Assembly: GCA_030248195.1 (NCBI GenBank) | Contig: JASAND010020297.1 | Span: 1-64,000, forward strand | DNA from: Trissonchulus latispiculum | Taxonomy: Eukaryota > Nematoda > Enoplea > Enoplida > Ironidae | Direction: 5' to 3' | Length of the DNA stretch: 64,000 nt | Shown: one piece after another, positions 34,616 through 46,897 of the stretch | Layout of the letters: the number at the start of each line of letters is the position of its first letter | Numbering within the stretch: position 1 is the stretch's first letter | Program-made: the position numbers and the translations under genes | The notes under the pieces: model-generated | The model's input: the letters and a program-made list of their open reading frames with translations, nothing else | What the model was told of the DNA's origin: nothing | Database searches by the model: none

Positions 34616-36085
34616 TAGGGATGGGCAGCGGTGCGGTTTTACCGCGGTTACCGCGGCGGTAACCGCAGACCTGCGGTATGCGGTAAGGAAGCAAAAACCG
34701 CGCGGTTATTGCGGTTACAGCCGATTCTGATAACCGCGAGAAAACCGCTCTTTTTATCAGGTTTTTCGCTTGAAAATCGCAAATTTACCTTATTTTCTAC
34801 ACGATTTTCTCAACAATGCAAACGTAGCCGAAATATTTTATATTTGTCCGGAATTTTTCAAAATTCTGGCAACTCTTGCTGCTTTGCTACTGTGGCAGAC
34901 TTGATATGCATACACTCGCAATTATAACATTGTTAGCGATGAGCCGTTGAGTCTAACACAGTCTTTGCAGTCACTAACCCAGCCACAGGATTTTAATTTT
35001 ACTATTTCATTTACTATTTTGATATTGTGCCCTGTCGGAAATTGTTAGTTGTAAAATGATTAAACTAATCAAACTTTTGTAATTTATTTAGTTTAAATTT
35101 TAAATCCAAAAGAAATTTTGAAAACTTGTCCGACTGAGTTCTATGCACCGTATGATGCTAAGGAGTGGCCCATGGGCGTTTTTCAGGAATAGCCATTTTA
35201 GGATTTCTGGAAATCTAAAAAAGCGCCCACCCGAAAAAACGCCCATGGGCGATGTTTTGAAAATCCGCTCATAATTGCTGTATTTTTAATTTTCGATAAA
35301 TTTGGTAAGTTTTTGCGGAACAAGCTGCCTGGCAAATGTCAGCTTCCCCCGCGGGTCTATCCAAATAGCATAACCATCGCTTGTAGAGCTTTGAAATAGC
35401 TTAACCAGTCGCTACTTTCTTCACAAACTTGGGGTTTTAATGCCCATGATCGCGAGCACTAAAAAATCCAAAAAAGCGCCCGCCCCCCCGAAAAAACGCC
35501 CATGGGAGTTTCATTGGTTGGGTCACTCTTTAACATAATACGGTAGTTCACCGGTCAAGTAAGGCATTCTGTAAAAGCCTTCATAAATTATATCGCAGTT
35601 TGATTCTTAAAAAACAGATCAGTGAATCTCTAAGAATGATTTCTCCGGAACCAGAATTTGCCACATGCGCAGACAGAAAACATTAAAGAGTGATTATGAC
35701 GGATTTTTGCTTCTAGTTCAGCAAGAAATAAACCCCTCTTAAATTGCAACCAAAATTTCTGATAATTTCCCAGCTATGAAATTTTGTTCCGTTCCATTAG
35801 GAAATAAAATAAAACTGCGAGCGAGAAATAGCAAAACGGTGATCCAACGACATGAAAACTACTGCAGCCGCTGATATGTTTTTATTTTAAAAGCAGTAAA
35901 CTGAAGAAATGTGGAAGATACAAGTTTTTAGGACGAATTAATTACTTTGCCTGCGGTAACCGCGTTTTGATTTAACCGCGGTTACCGCCAAAAATAAGCG
36001 GTAAAAACCGCGGTTATCCGCGCGGTAACCGCACCAAAAAAGCGCTGTATGCGGTAACGAATATTTGCTACCGCGCCCATTCCTA
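34616..36085. mobile_element. hAT-family non-autonomous element, 1.47 kb
   Basis: An exact 8-bp duplication GTATGAAC flanks it (34608-34615 and 36086-36093). The ends are inverted, TAGGGATGGGCAGCGGT and ACCGCGCCCATTCCTA. Subterminal ACCGCGGTTACCGC-type repeats occur at both ends. The interior has two direct copies of an AAAAAACGCCCATGGG block (about 35235 and 35495). No transposase frame is visible. Confidence 0.88.
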
Positions 36086-36093
36086 GTATGAAC

Positions 36094-37485
36094 TCCATTT
36101 CAAGATCGGAGCTGTATCTGCAGAAGACTTCGAATTTAGAATTATTGTTGTTATATCCGTTGTTGTATTCGATTAAGCACACATACATTTATAATATATT
36201 GGCTATACAGAGCCGACAGCGCAATCAAAAGACAGAAAACAAAAAGAAGATCTATAAGCGAAAGTTAGAAAAGAAGAGCTCTAGAAAGAGGAAATCTTTG
36301 AGAAGATAAAGAGAAAATAGAATAAATTGTCATTTTATACAGATTTACTAGTAATTCACTCAGAATAGACTAAGAAAATTCACTACAGAACCACAGAACT
36401 TCTATATATAAGACCGTTAAAGCTCCGAGCTGCGCTGATTAATAGATGATTAACATAAGACACAACAACATACAAGAAAACATATTTACACGATCAATGG
36501 CACTAGCTGAAAACAAAAATTAACTGATGTAGGTAACCGTAACGATTAAACAACCCTATGTAAACAACCATAACAATAAGTAAACAACATAAGTAACAAG
36601 AAAAACAAAATAAGAACGCTTTAGGGGCTTTAGAATATTGCTTTTTTGGATTTTCTGAATATGCATAACGAACTTCAAACACAACATTAACCACTAACTA
36701 TCAATCAACAATCAATACTGTACACGTTTATATGATTACGACAAAATACTAACAAAACAACTATACAGACTATATAATACTGACTAATTAACTACCATAC
36801 AAAATTACTACCGATTAATGTGATCACAAAAACAAATACTAATACTGCGTATATCAGTTCCGCTTAAGTTTCCGTAGTTTTACGCCCGTTAGGTCCTTCT
36901 CATTTAAAGTATCGTCAAAAAGTCCAAATTAAGTCTATCGTGTATACTATTATATCGTCATGAGGCTTTCAAAATCGTTAGTTACTACAGTTTGCCTCAA
37001 AAAAAGTCACGTGATTCTTTCGTCGCTAAATCCTTGAACAAATCCGTCAATAAGCTAACTATTAATCCATTTTAACTCCATTTTGCAAACTTGAGCGTCA
37101 CTTTTTTTGGCGATATTCCGGATATTTTCAGCAATATTCCGCGCACGCTACTGGTTAAATGCTTCTTAGAAAAATGCCAAAATTAGTATGTGAATTTGAG
37201 TTGGATGAGTCACGGTTTCCACTAGAAAGCGAGCCAAAAAGTCCGCACTCAGCAAAACCAATGTCCCTGTTGCGTAGATTGTCAAAAAAGACAACTCACC
37301 AACGTAGGTGGGAATGTTATAACCGACAAAAAATGGAAAAAGAAAACAAAGCATTAACTGACTAAACCAAAGATGGAATAAGCCTTCTGTGCATACTCAG
37401 CTCGAGAGGGTTTACGTTTTACACTTCTATCCGGAAAAGGTAATTCGTCAGTAGGTTTAGCAAAAGGTGGAACTGAAGTTTTCGG
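36094..37485. other. Intergenic, no gene recognised
   Basis: AT-rich. The 3' LTR of element B would be expected around here, but I found no match to 57537-57855. Short frames at 37159-37365 (+) and its antisense show no motif. Confidence 0.4.
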
Positions 37486-37880
37486 TCATGGTGGAAGTTG
37501 ACAATAATTTTCAAGTTGAGGATACGAAACATTTGAAACAGCATCCTCTGGCAAATTGATCACTCGCTTAATGTGAGGATTTTGACTCGTACGAACTGGC
37601 GGTGGCTCCAAGGTTGCACGAACTTGCTTTGGTTCAAGCGGTTCATTCAAAAGAGTATGTCGACCATGTGGGGCCGGTTCAAGTGGCATCAAAGCCGAAA
37701 AAAGATTTTCTGCTCGTTACGTTTTCGTTTACTAAGAGTAGTTGGACGCAAAAGCAAAGCCGCTGGGAAATACACATATGTTTTGGCAAAAGATGTCGCT
37801 CATTTAGAGGATCAAAAGACAATGCAGGTATGCCGTAATGGGTCCGTCAGGTTAAACTCGCCCTGATGTGTAGGCTCAGT
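37486..37880 (-). pseudogene. Element B exonuclease gene, distal 3' end
   Basis: Minus-strand frames here show Pro-rich coding style (PLEPAPHGRHTLLNEPLEP, RATLEPPP). They resemble the last residues of the locus A C-terminal domain (HFDPATPHRATARLPLER). I read this as the end of the same gene, separated from the rest by the inverted-repeat insertion. The similarity is short, so the call is tentative. Confidence 0.35.
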
Positions 37881-37883
37881 CAT

Positions 37884-39845
37884 GACTAACAAAATTTAGT
37901 CACCAAATTTTATTTTAAATTTTATTAGTCCGGAAATTTTGCGACGGGAATTTTGTGACAAAAATTTTTTAGTCACAAAATTTACGCACTAACAATTTTA
38001 TTAGTCCGGGAATTTTGTGACTAAAAACTTTTAGTCACAAAATATCCGCACTAACAATTTTATTACTCCGGAAATTTTGTGACTAAAAAATTTTAGTCAC
38101 AAAATATCCGGGCAAATTTTTTGTTTAGTGGAACAGTCCGGCCTAAAATACAACTAGACCGGACAACGTGGTCAGAACAACAGTCAGGACAGCAATAGTC
38201 CGGGGATAATAGTCCGAGAACAATAGTGCGGACAATAGCCCGGACAACAATAAGCCGGACAACAAGATTCTCGGCAAAACTGCCAGAAGTCGCTTGTAGA
38301 CCGGAGAAACCCGAATTTGGTCAAATGATTTTTCTACAACTTTGGTAGATACAAACGCTAGGACTTTGTATTGTACTGCACTATAGCAGAAGGCTATGCA
38401 AACTTGAGAATTGTTTTTGGCATTCGTAGAATAGAGAAGCATCATGGAAAACTGAACATTTTTGTTTTTTCAAACAGCCAGCATCACCAACCGCTGTGCA
38501 TGTATGGTCACAAGGGATTGGGTAGAAGCTGATATCAATGGACTGGACACGCCGTGTATATGCAATCGATTTTTAGAAACATCTATCTCGACTATTAAAG
38601 CAGTGGATGAATGTGAACTGGAATTGAACAGAGATTTGCAGTGTATTGTAGGAAGTTCCCATGATTAAAGCGGCAAATTATGGATGCATGAATAAAATTA
38701 CTACGTAGTCCTAACGTTCTGTCAACAAGACAGTGCTTGCTTTACAACTATCCTACCAGCACCTACTGAACGAAAGACACACGGAAGTCTATGATAGTTT
38801 TGACCATACAATTGAACATGTACGAAACTCATCGGCTTAAACATCTATTCCTGCAATGTTTGAGCGATTAGCTTCGGGACACGAGTTTGGGGTTAAAAAC
38901 TATCAAAGACATCAAAATATTTTCATTAGGTCAATTCTGCAGTCACGATCAAGAAAACTGGCATTTTAGAACAACAGTCAACAACAATCAACAACGATCA
39001 AAACAACAAAAGTTCTTTGAATTTCATTTCCCGACTTCGCTTTTGATTTTGATGAGCCTTGGGCGATGAGCTTTTGATGAGCCAGTCAGTCCGTAGGTGA
39101 TGAGGGAGCCAGCAGGGTAAAATCCAGCAATAACCCTCTGAGAAAGTCTGGATCTGTAACAAAATGGTTAATTAAAAAAGGTACACAAAATACAAAACAT
39201 TGAAAATGCAAGATTTACGTAGATCCGGTTGAGCAACAAAAGTCATAATTTGGGGGAGGGTTGAAAAAAGGGCTGGGGGGCTACCCCCGCCAACCCCCCA
39301 ACCCCCCCCCCCCCTTACACCTATGATCTGCCAGGCGCCCCCCGACTGCCTATATCCTCAATACCTCCAAAACTGCTCCCAAATTAAGCCCGCATCTAGC
39401 TAATGTATTTAGCACTAGTATTCCGCACGACTGCCCAAAATTAGTCCGGCCTAGTACGGACGTCATTGAGGGTTACATTGGAAAATTTCTTTGTCCGGAC
39501 TAAATTTATGCCTGGCTGTTTATGATGACTAATTTTGTCTGGGTAAGTCAGAGCAGGCTAGACTATATCCCGGAAAGTAGCACTGTCCGGCATTTACCGG
39601 ACAACAATTTTGATAGTCCGGGATTTTGTGACAAACCAAAAATTAGTCACAACATTTTGCCTGACTAATAATTTTGTTCTTGTGACTAAAAAAATTAATC
39701 ACAAAATTTCTGGACTAATAATTTTATTAGCCCGGGGATTTTGTGACTAAAAACATTAGTCACAAAATTCCCGGACTAATAATTTTATTAGTCCGGGAAT
39801 TTTGTGACTAAAAAAATTAGTCACAAAAATACCGGCCTAACAAAC
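37884..39845. mobile_element. Inverted-repeat element with palindromic terminal units
   Basis: Both ends contain several copies of a roughly 60-bp palindromic unit built from ATTTTGTGACTAAAA...TTAGTCACAAAAT and GGACTAATAATTTTATTAGTCC. They are at 37887-38112 and 39598-39838. Short GTCCGGACAACAATAG-like repeats lie inside. The middle (38300-39350) has only short frames; a Cys-containing frame at 38462-38668 is unassigned. It lies inside the element B exonuclease gene, whose homology to locus A stops at its borders. Exact ends and target duplication were not resolved. Confidence 0.6.
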
Positions 39846-41110
39846 TTTACACTTTATGCACTGATTTGCGGCCTCAGCATTATCAAAGAGAAAATGTTCG
39901 TCCAAAAAAAGAAAACCGCCTGCAATAGTATGCATAAATGTAGCTTGTAGCATACATGAATATATGGATATCGATAAAAAGCTTTCATATAGAGATGTTC
40001 AGGATTTAAACCTTCAACACCTGGCGGGTTTGCAGATGGATAGCCGGTCAATCGGCCTTTTTCGGTAAAAAGTGAATACGTATCACGAATTGCACGCCAA
40101 GATGCTATCAAGTTGTTATTAATTCGAGCCAAACACTAAATTTGAGCGCGAAAACATTTCAGCAACAAGTGAGGCCAATTTCTGATATCAGGAAAAATTT
40201 TAGGATACAAATTGGTCAAGGCCTCATTAGGGCTAGGTCTTACTCCAATAAGCGCAAGTTCCTTGTGAGAGTTTCCAAAATTATCACGCATAGCTGGCAA
40301 TCTCAAAGAGATCGAACTGCGTTGAGCGCGTTTTCCATTCGCATCCTTGTAAAAAGTAACATTAGGAGTGATAGTACATTTAGGCCAATTTGGAGTTTAA
40401 ATCTCAGTTCAAATCTCCCGCTTGAAGAGTTCCAATAAATTTGATGGCAAATCAATAGCTGTAACACAATGTTCTCGAAAGCAAAGGCTAAATCTATTAC
40501 GAAAAGCTTCTAACCAAGGATGGATAAATGTCGGACGGGCATCACACGATGGTGGCAATGCTGCTGCACGAATGACTCTATTTAATCAATAAACAACTAC
40601 TGGAGAAGTAGCGTTTCGTCTAAGATCCGCAGCAATCCTTCAAGGAATGTTATCGTAAACGTCAAACGGCGCATAGATCGGAGATCCAATTTTAAGTGAA
40701 ACACCAGGATCCATGTAGAAACGAATTGCCTTACAAATAACTAAAGTTTCACGGAAACTAAATGTTGAAAGCTTTTCATCCAGCCAATCTAAATAGACAT
40801 CCTTGCTTAACGATGCTGGAACTTCCATTTGTTGATCCTCTGTTGTAACAGTCGTCGTCGAAGCCACTCCTCTTAGCCTGGAATAGTCTTAGTCCTTCCG
40901 ACTCATTATCTAGGAATTCAAACTCCTTCGCAGGTTGAACTGGTGCGGGATTGTAGGTGGCTTAGGGTTCAAAACCTCTGGCTGAAAATCCTTGACTGCC
41001 TTAGTCTCCACAGGTGTTAAGTCTTCATTACGGATTTCTGGCAAGGTTGGTAAAGCTGGTGGAGGAGGGACTGGATCAACCCGTTCAGCATAGACTGCCA
41101 TTTGCAATGG
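39846..41110 (-). pseudogene. Element B exonuclease gene, C-terminal region
   Basis: Minus-strand frames 41107-40910, 40867-40640 and 40132-39854 read Pro-rich (VDPVPPPPALPTLPEI), then TLVICKAIRFYMDPG, then WRAIRDTYSLF. These align in order with the linker and C-terminal domain of locus A (TVAAFRRAAMTWFTP, HRLQAIRKAYWYW). The frames shift repeatedly. The insertion at 37884-39845 cuts the domain short. Confidence 0.5.
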
Positions 41111-41196
41111 TTCTGGTATAACGTTAGGATTTCTGCTTGATGAGGTTTGAAAACAGAATTTAGAATAGCGTCCATAAGAGTTCCTTTGGCGAGCCG

Positions 41197-41768
41197 CTAC
41201 TCAGATAAGACAACTGCGTAATGATAAACAGCCAAAGAGTCCTCGGGACCTAAAGAATACAAAACTCGATATGCCAAATTACTTTGTTCGGCCAAAACTG
41301 AGGTAATTTCTATCCGATTGAGAGACAGATTCGGCGGCTTCGTTCTGGATGTATCGACAAAGATAGCTATGTTCAAAACCTCTAGGTTCACATTTCATAG
41401 GTGGTCGAACAAGATAAGCATAGAATTTGCCTTCGGAGAGAACCTTATCTTTCAAGTAGATGGAAACTGGCTGTTCATTTTCAAACTTCTCGTGGGAAGA
41501 TCGCTATATGATCGGTTGTTGATTCAACTTGTTTCAAAAGACGAACGGTATGCATTTGTCCTTCAGCAGTTCGAATGATCACTTCCAAATTTGATGTTGT
41601 CTTCGAGAAAGTCGAAATAGATTCCGCGTCTGGCACAGATGACTTAATAGTTCCTAAACTCTCCTTAAACTTCCAATCTTTCGCAATTCCTGACGATGTT
41701 GATGGTTCAACAGAAACAGATGGTTCTCCTGAAGAAGTTTTACAGATTTTTAAAGGTGGAATGACCAC
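41197..41768 (-). pseudogene. Element B exonuclease gene, middle region
   Basis: Minus frames 41768-41481 (Ser/Thr-rich, then RTAEGQMHTVRLLKQV), an unlisted frame to about 41295, and 41391-41197 (LSLNRIEITSVLAEQ). They match locus A 3920-4330 in order. Shared blocks include V-x-P-M...F...S-x-YL...IQ and a following LSLNRIEI / VSPLHLVA strand. No interruption like 3218-3915 of locus A is evident in this copy. Confidence 0.5.
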
Positions 41769-43351
41769 TGTGGTTGGGCCGCAGTCGCATGGCTTACAGT
41801 CGATCCAGAAAGATCGCTCGCAGACATGACAACCGGGCCTACCTGTGATGGTTGTTGGATTAGATTGTCCCTAAAAGCTACCTTCCAATCCTTCAAGGTG
41901 AGCTGATCGTTTGGCGGCAAATCGGCCATAGCTGGTGCCGCCGGTAAAGGATCACCTTCCTCTGGCTCCTCATAGGACTGATCCAGGCCATCATCCCAGT
42001 CCTGCTTTGCCGGAACACTTCCAAGTGCTGGCCATTGGAATCTTGGGAAATAGGATGTGTTCCATTCAGATCGAAGATCGTGCTGTGATTCGATAGGCTG
42101 ATGCTGTCTAGGCACAAAAATAGCACAAACATATTTCCACATTAACTTAAAGATTTCAGGTGCCTCTTTTATAATAGGCTTAGTACTGCGCAAATACTGT
42201 CCCCAGATATTAGTGAGATCATCTGACAATTCGATGTACGGAACCGGTTTTGAAGGATCGTGATCCTGTTTCAAACGAAACTTACGTTCACGTTCCATTT
42301 TCTCACGGTTCACTCTGCTAGTATCATGATTGTAAAACAAAAATTCATGCATGTCCGCAAAGGGACTAAAACGACGAATACTCTCTTTCTGAATAGTGCG
42401 TACGGTGTTCGAATCGCTCGTGAAAGAGAAAAGTACAGTGGCTGAATAAATCAGCTGTTCCCAAATATGTGGTTCAGTACAAAAAGTTACTAGCGTTTGC
42501 GCTACAGATACTAGGCACAACAGATCAGCACACGAATATCTCACATGCCAGAGCCATGGCACTAAGGTGGTTCCCCACATAGAGGGAGCATCCTGTTCCT
42601 GTACAACCTCCTTTGGATTTGGAATGTCTCAGAAAACAGCAGTGACTTTATTACTGAGATTCGAATTGATATGGCCAGGAGTTGCCTGGTTAGATATGGA
42701 GTCCAATCATCACTACCTGGCAAACACCTTTATCAATCAGCGTTCCTAGACTGCGCCAGAGTTCAGTAATTTCCACTAAGGAACTTTCTAGGCTAGATAG
42801 ATCAAAGAAACGACCTAGGCGCAAAGCGTCCGAATTTGCACCAATCGACAGAAAATATGCACCATTCTTCGGATCGAAAAATTTCCTGAGTAAATGCAAA
42901 GCAATCTGATAGTCCAAATGTGTAGCCATAAGAGCTCCTAACCAGATAACGATTTTATGTTTTCGCTCTGTTTGCTCGGGACCAATCGGTCCTGCCAATT
43001 GAATAGCGCCCATAGTAGCTGCTGGATATAACCGAAATCTGGGAACCCTAGACCTTCCAAATCCAAAAGAATGTACCCGCTATTCAAAAGATCTGTTAAA
43101 GTATGAATTTCATTGATTAGCTGCTCAACAGTCGAAATGGATCGAATCCCTTGCTCAGTACAATAGGCAGCGTTTTCTTTCAACCTACACTCCATGGCAT
43201 AGGGAATCGCAGTGGGTTTTATCCCTGACACTTTACCGATATCGTACGAAAGTGTGGGATCCGGTTTAGGATCCTTTTCTGAATAAATTTTCCACATGGT
43301 TTTCATGTGGTCTAAAGTACGTTCACGTTCTTGAGTACGTTCTTGAGTCGA
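41750..43351 (-). pseudogene. Element B DEDDy exonuclease-like gene directly after integrase
   Basis: The frame starting before the ATG at 43306 is open across the last codons of the integrase, in a different frame. It encodes LLDLEGLGFPD (motif I, D/E near 43063-43055). Motif II SIGANSDALRL follows in an overlapping frame (D near 42830-42828), and motif III YSCAD in the 42580-41750 frame (Y/D near 42538-42524). Distances between motifs (233 and 304 bases) nearly equal those of locus A (237 and 309). The Asp/Glu/Tyr residues are all kept although two frame changes intervene. A charged region and Pro/acidic linker follow. This is a diverged relative of locus A in the position of a third retroelement gene. 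Confidence 0.65.
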
Positions 43352-44640
43352 TTCATGTGTATTGGTTTACTAAGTTTCCCTGTTTGTAAACACCTTAACC
43401 TAACATTTTGTTCCGGAATCCTTTCTACAATACGAAATGGTCCGTCATACTTGGGAGCTAGTTTTGCCATATGTCCTTGTGGTACAGGTACTTGTGAAAC
43501 TGTCCCACCGCTTTATACGTACTTTCTAATCGTACCTTTGCTTAACTAACTCGCTCTTATCCTTAATGATCCTAGCCGTTAATTCCCAATTTTCCGCTAA
43601 TTGACGCATCGCTGACGTTTTGTACGCGTTTAAAGAAGTCACCGGTTTCTCGAGTTTATCAAAAAGTAGATCCTCATGAACGCTACAATCGCGACCAAAA
43701 AGTAGGAAATACGGAATGTCCTGAATAGTCGAATGAAAACACGTTCGGTAAGCGTGCATAGCAAAAGCAAGTTTCATGTCCCAATCCCGTTGCGGCGTAT
43801 CTATGTACTTCTTTATAATCTCCCGTATAGCACCATTAACCCTTTCTACGAGTCCATTGGATTGGGGTGATATGCCGTCGTACGTAACTTAGTTGTTCCT
43901 AGCAACTTAAAAAATGTATTAGTTACTTCCGATTGAAAATTAGCTCCTTGATCTGTTACAACTTCCTTAGGTACACCATATCGCAAAACAAATTCATACA
44001 ACAGCGTACGTATTAGTGTTTCTGACTTTTCGTTCCTTAAAGGCCAAGCTTCGGCCCAACGCGTCAATTCATCTATCAAAACGAGAACACAAACCTTTCG
44101 ATTCTTACTCGTAGGAAAGTGACAAACATCTAGGTAAATCCGTTCAAAAGGTTTTGTTACAGGTGGATAGGGCTTCAACGGAGCCTGTGGACTTCTTGGA
44201 CCAATCGAAAATTTATTGCATACTATACAATTACGTACGTATCTAGTCACGTCTGCTGATAAAGTCGGCCAGTAATATTTCGTAGCTATCTTATAAATAG
44301 TCTGAGGTACGCCTAAGTGTCCTCCCGTGTCTGGTGCACTATGATGCTGATACAGCATGTAATTTCTATATTTCTGAGGTACATAGATAGTTCTAGGTAA
44401 CGCGTATCGCCTACGTCCGTGAGCATCTATATGATGCTTGTACAAAATCCCGTTTTCAAGCACGAAATCATCCTCGAGACGAATTAAACGCCAAACCTTT
44501 CCATCGGTTGTTAAACGTCCCGTTTCCATGTAGTCTTTTAAAGGACCAAATTCAGGCTCTTCATTCAAAGATTGAATCCAACTTTCATCAGAAAATTTCT
44601 CAATAAAAAATACAGGGGGATACATGTCTTCAGTTACGTC
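43310..44640 (-). pseudogene. Element B Ty3/gypsy integrase
   Basis: The frame 44625-43846 contains the HHCC zinc region (HHSAPDTGGHLG, NCIVCNK), then the catalytic Asp motifs YLDVCHF and VTDQGANF. A frameshift near 43860 precedes the Glu motif (NGLVERVNGA). The frame 43777-43526 continues the core. A GPY/F-like C-terminal block (KLAPKYDGPFRIVERI, about 43480-43430) ends in HMNRLK and a stop near 43310. The domain order is complete, with frameshifts as the visible damage. Confidence 0.85.
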
Positions 44641-44889
44641 AAATTAGCTTCATCATTATCAGTTTGCGTACGTACTTGCTGAAATCGTGAACCCTCCGTC
44701 GCAATGTCAGCCAAAAAGTTGTCCTTGGACTTTGGATTACGCGAAAGAGCACCTGCTACTGGATTGTCAACACTTAGCTGATAACGCTGTAAATTTGTAC
44801 TCTTGCAGTGCTATATGCCACTTAGCTAATCTGCTGTTACCTTGCCTTTTTGGACAGGTAAAAATATACTTGAGTGCCTCATTATCAGT

Positions 44890-45184
44890 ATAAAGAGTGA
44901 ATTGTTGGTGTCTTAGGTAGTTTATGTTACTGTTTACACGCCCATACTACGGCTAGTCCTTCTAGTTCGTAAATTTCGTATTTGCTTTCAGCACCCACTA
45001 AAGATCTACTGGCGTAAGCTATTGGTTTAGGTCTAGATTCACTCTTCTGAGCTTGCTCTAGTACCGCACCGAGACCTTGAATACTTGCATCAGTTGTTAA
45101 CAAGAATGGATTATCCCAACTTGGATATGCCAAAACAGGTGCATTTGTTAATGACGTTTCTAAGTTTTCAATCAAAGTTGGCAA
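44890..45184 (-). pseudogene. Element B RNase H domain
   Basis: The minus frame 45184-44927 reads LENLETSLTNAPVLAYPSWDNPFLLTTDASIQGLGAVLEQ and YASRSLVGAESKYEIYELE in succession. That is the start of a Ty3/gypsy RNase H with the DAS catalytic motif intact. A TLRQH-like continuation in another frame runs to about 44700. Confidence 0.8.
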
Positions 45185-45900
45185 TCATCTGTCCAGTGAA
45201 AACTCTTGTTTCTTCAATAAATTTTTCAAAGGTCCAGCGATAGTACTAAAGTTGCTAATAAATCGTCTATAGTATGCAGCCATACCTAAAAATCCACGTA
45301 GCTGCTTAATTGTTCTAGATACGAGAAAATTTTGAACTGCTGTGACTTTACGGGAATCAGTTTCAATACCTTTATCAGATATGAAATGCCCAAGATATTC
45401 TACCCTCGTACTGAAAAACACACTTTTTCATCTTCAAACGAAGTCCATGATCGCTAAGCTTTTGAAAAACAATTTTAAAGTGATGTTCTTCGTCATTTTA
45501 AGGTATTAGCAAATCATCGATATAAACTGGCAGTTCCGTAAGTAACGTTCCGTAACGGCAGTTCAGTTCCTCTGGTGTTAAAGTTTCTTCTTGTTTAGAT
45601 GGTGCCTTTTCTTCTTCCAATATTGTATCTTTCAGATTGGAATTGTGAATTGCTGAATGTGCTTGTAGCTTTTCTCCCGAAACAAGGTCTGGTTCACATA
45701 CGTACTCTTGCTCGAACCAATTATCTCCCCAATGTATAAAAGCTTCCTTGCCTTTCTGAACTGCAACGAGGTCATCAGCGCAAGCGAGACGCATACCTGG
45801 TCTTAAATCCAATGGCTCTGGGGCCAAATTCCACATTCGAACGTATTGCGTTTGATTTTCGCCTGAAATGATGCCAGGGACCACGTAGCAGTTATACTTT
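45185..45900 (-). pseudogene. Element B reverse transcriptase with internal deletion
   Basis: The frame 45884-45498 passes from the pre-RT linker (LTPEELNCRYGTLLTELP) straight into YIDDLLIP. The fingers and the palm motifs before the active site are missing. The part after YIDD is normal (HFISDKGIETDSRK, QLRGFLGMAAYYRRFI in 45421-45185). The copy therefore cannot encode a working RT. The joint lies near 45530. Confidence 0.75.
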
Positions 45901-46025
45901 TCCAGTATTTTAGTGGAATTTAGAACATTTTAAGTGACTCTGCAAAACGTGAAGACCAAGGAGCCGTCTCTGGTTTTACTTGGGATGCATAGTACCCATG
46001 ACAGCAAGTACCTCATCCTCTTCTT

Positions 46026-46800
46026 TCACATCAGAATTGTTTGATCCACTTCACAAGCTATTGGTACCCACGGTTCTGAATTAGATGGTATGCACACTCC
46101 TACTCGAAGAAAAATATTTGACACTTTTGGGGCTTCTTTTCCCACAATTTGCAAAATACTATCTAATTGAGGTGCGCCTAGAAGGGGTACTTCTTTAAAA
46201 AGAGGATGGTAGATTGAATGTCTGCCCAGTGACATAGAACAATTATAGGTGGAAAGAAAATCGGAACCCAGTAAAACATCATATGGGCAATGTTTACTAA
46301 TCAAAAATTCATGAGGCCAAATATACCCTTAAAAAGACAATTTTAGTTTGACTAAACCAGAAAAAATCAATAGGAGTACCATTTGCTGCAGTAGCTGAAG
46401 CATACGTCGTTCACCTGGAGTGAGTGCCTCTGCTGCCTTCTTTTGCAAATGTTCTATAATACTCTTCGGGGTGACGGAGATATTTGCTCCAGTATCGATT
46501 AACGCTAATGTATTTAAGCCAGAGACAGACACTACAACCACAGGTGAATGAATAGGTGGAATTTTTGCTTGAGCTCCTACAAAATACTTATCACCCTGAG
46601 CAAAAGCCATTAAATAATTTCGATTGTTGAAAATCGGTTCAGACTTTGGTGCCTTTTGTGGCTGTTGGCTACATATCGTTGGCGATTTATCCGCAAATTC
46701 AGACTCAGAATCGGAGCTTTCTTCAGTTTTTGAAGCATCCGAATAAGAAAGCAAGACATCTTCAAAAAGGAATTTATCAGGAAAATCTGGGTCCAAGACC
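46026..46800 (-). pseudogene. Element B aspartic protease region
   Basis: The frame 46796-46329 contains LALIDTGANISVTP, a retropepsin active-site motif. The frame 46304-46026 continues with YDVLLGSDFLSTYNC, the typical LLG(S/N)DFL block. A frameshift separates them. Confidence 0.8.
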
Positions 46801-46897
46801 TTATGCTTTATCTTCCGTTTACTTTGTTGTAACTTCTTAAGTACCCGTTTTATTTTGAAGTTCCTACTCCCTGTTCTTTACTGAGTTCTTCCTCAGT

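Noticed and set aside
36094..37485. Search for the element B 3' LTR
   Set aside because: No stretch matching the 57537-57855 LTR was found by eye; a diverged copy cannot be excluded.
38462..38668. Cys-containing frame inside the palindromic-end element as a transposase fragment
   Set aside because: Too short and without a recognisable transposase motif.
43296..43360. Programmed -1 frameshift between integrase and the exonuclease gene
   Set aside because: The frames overlap by roughly 50 bases, but I see no classic slippery heptamer with structure, and random indels are common here.
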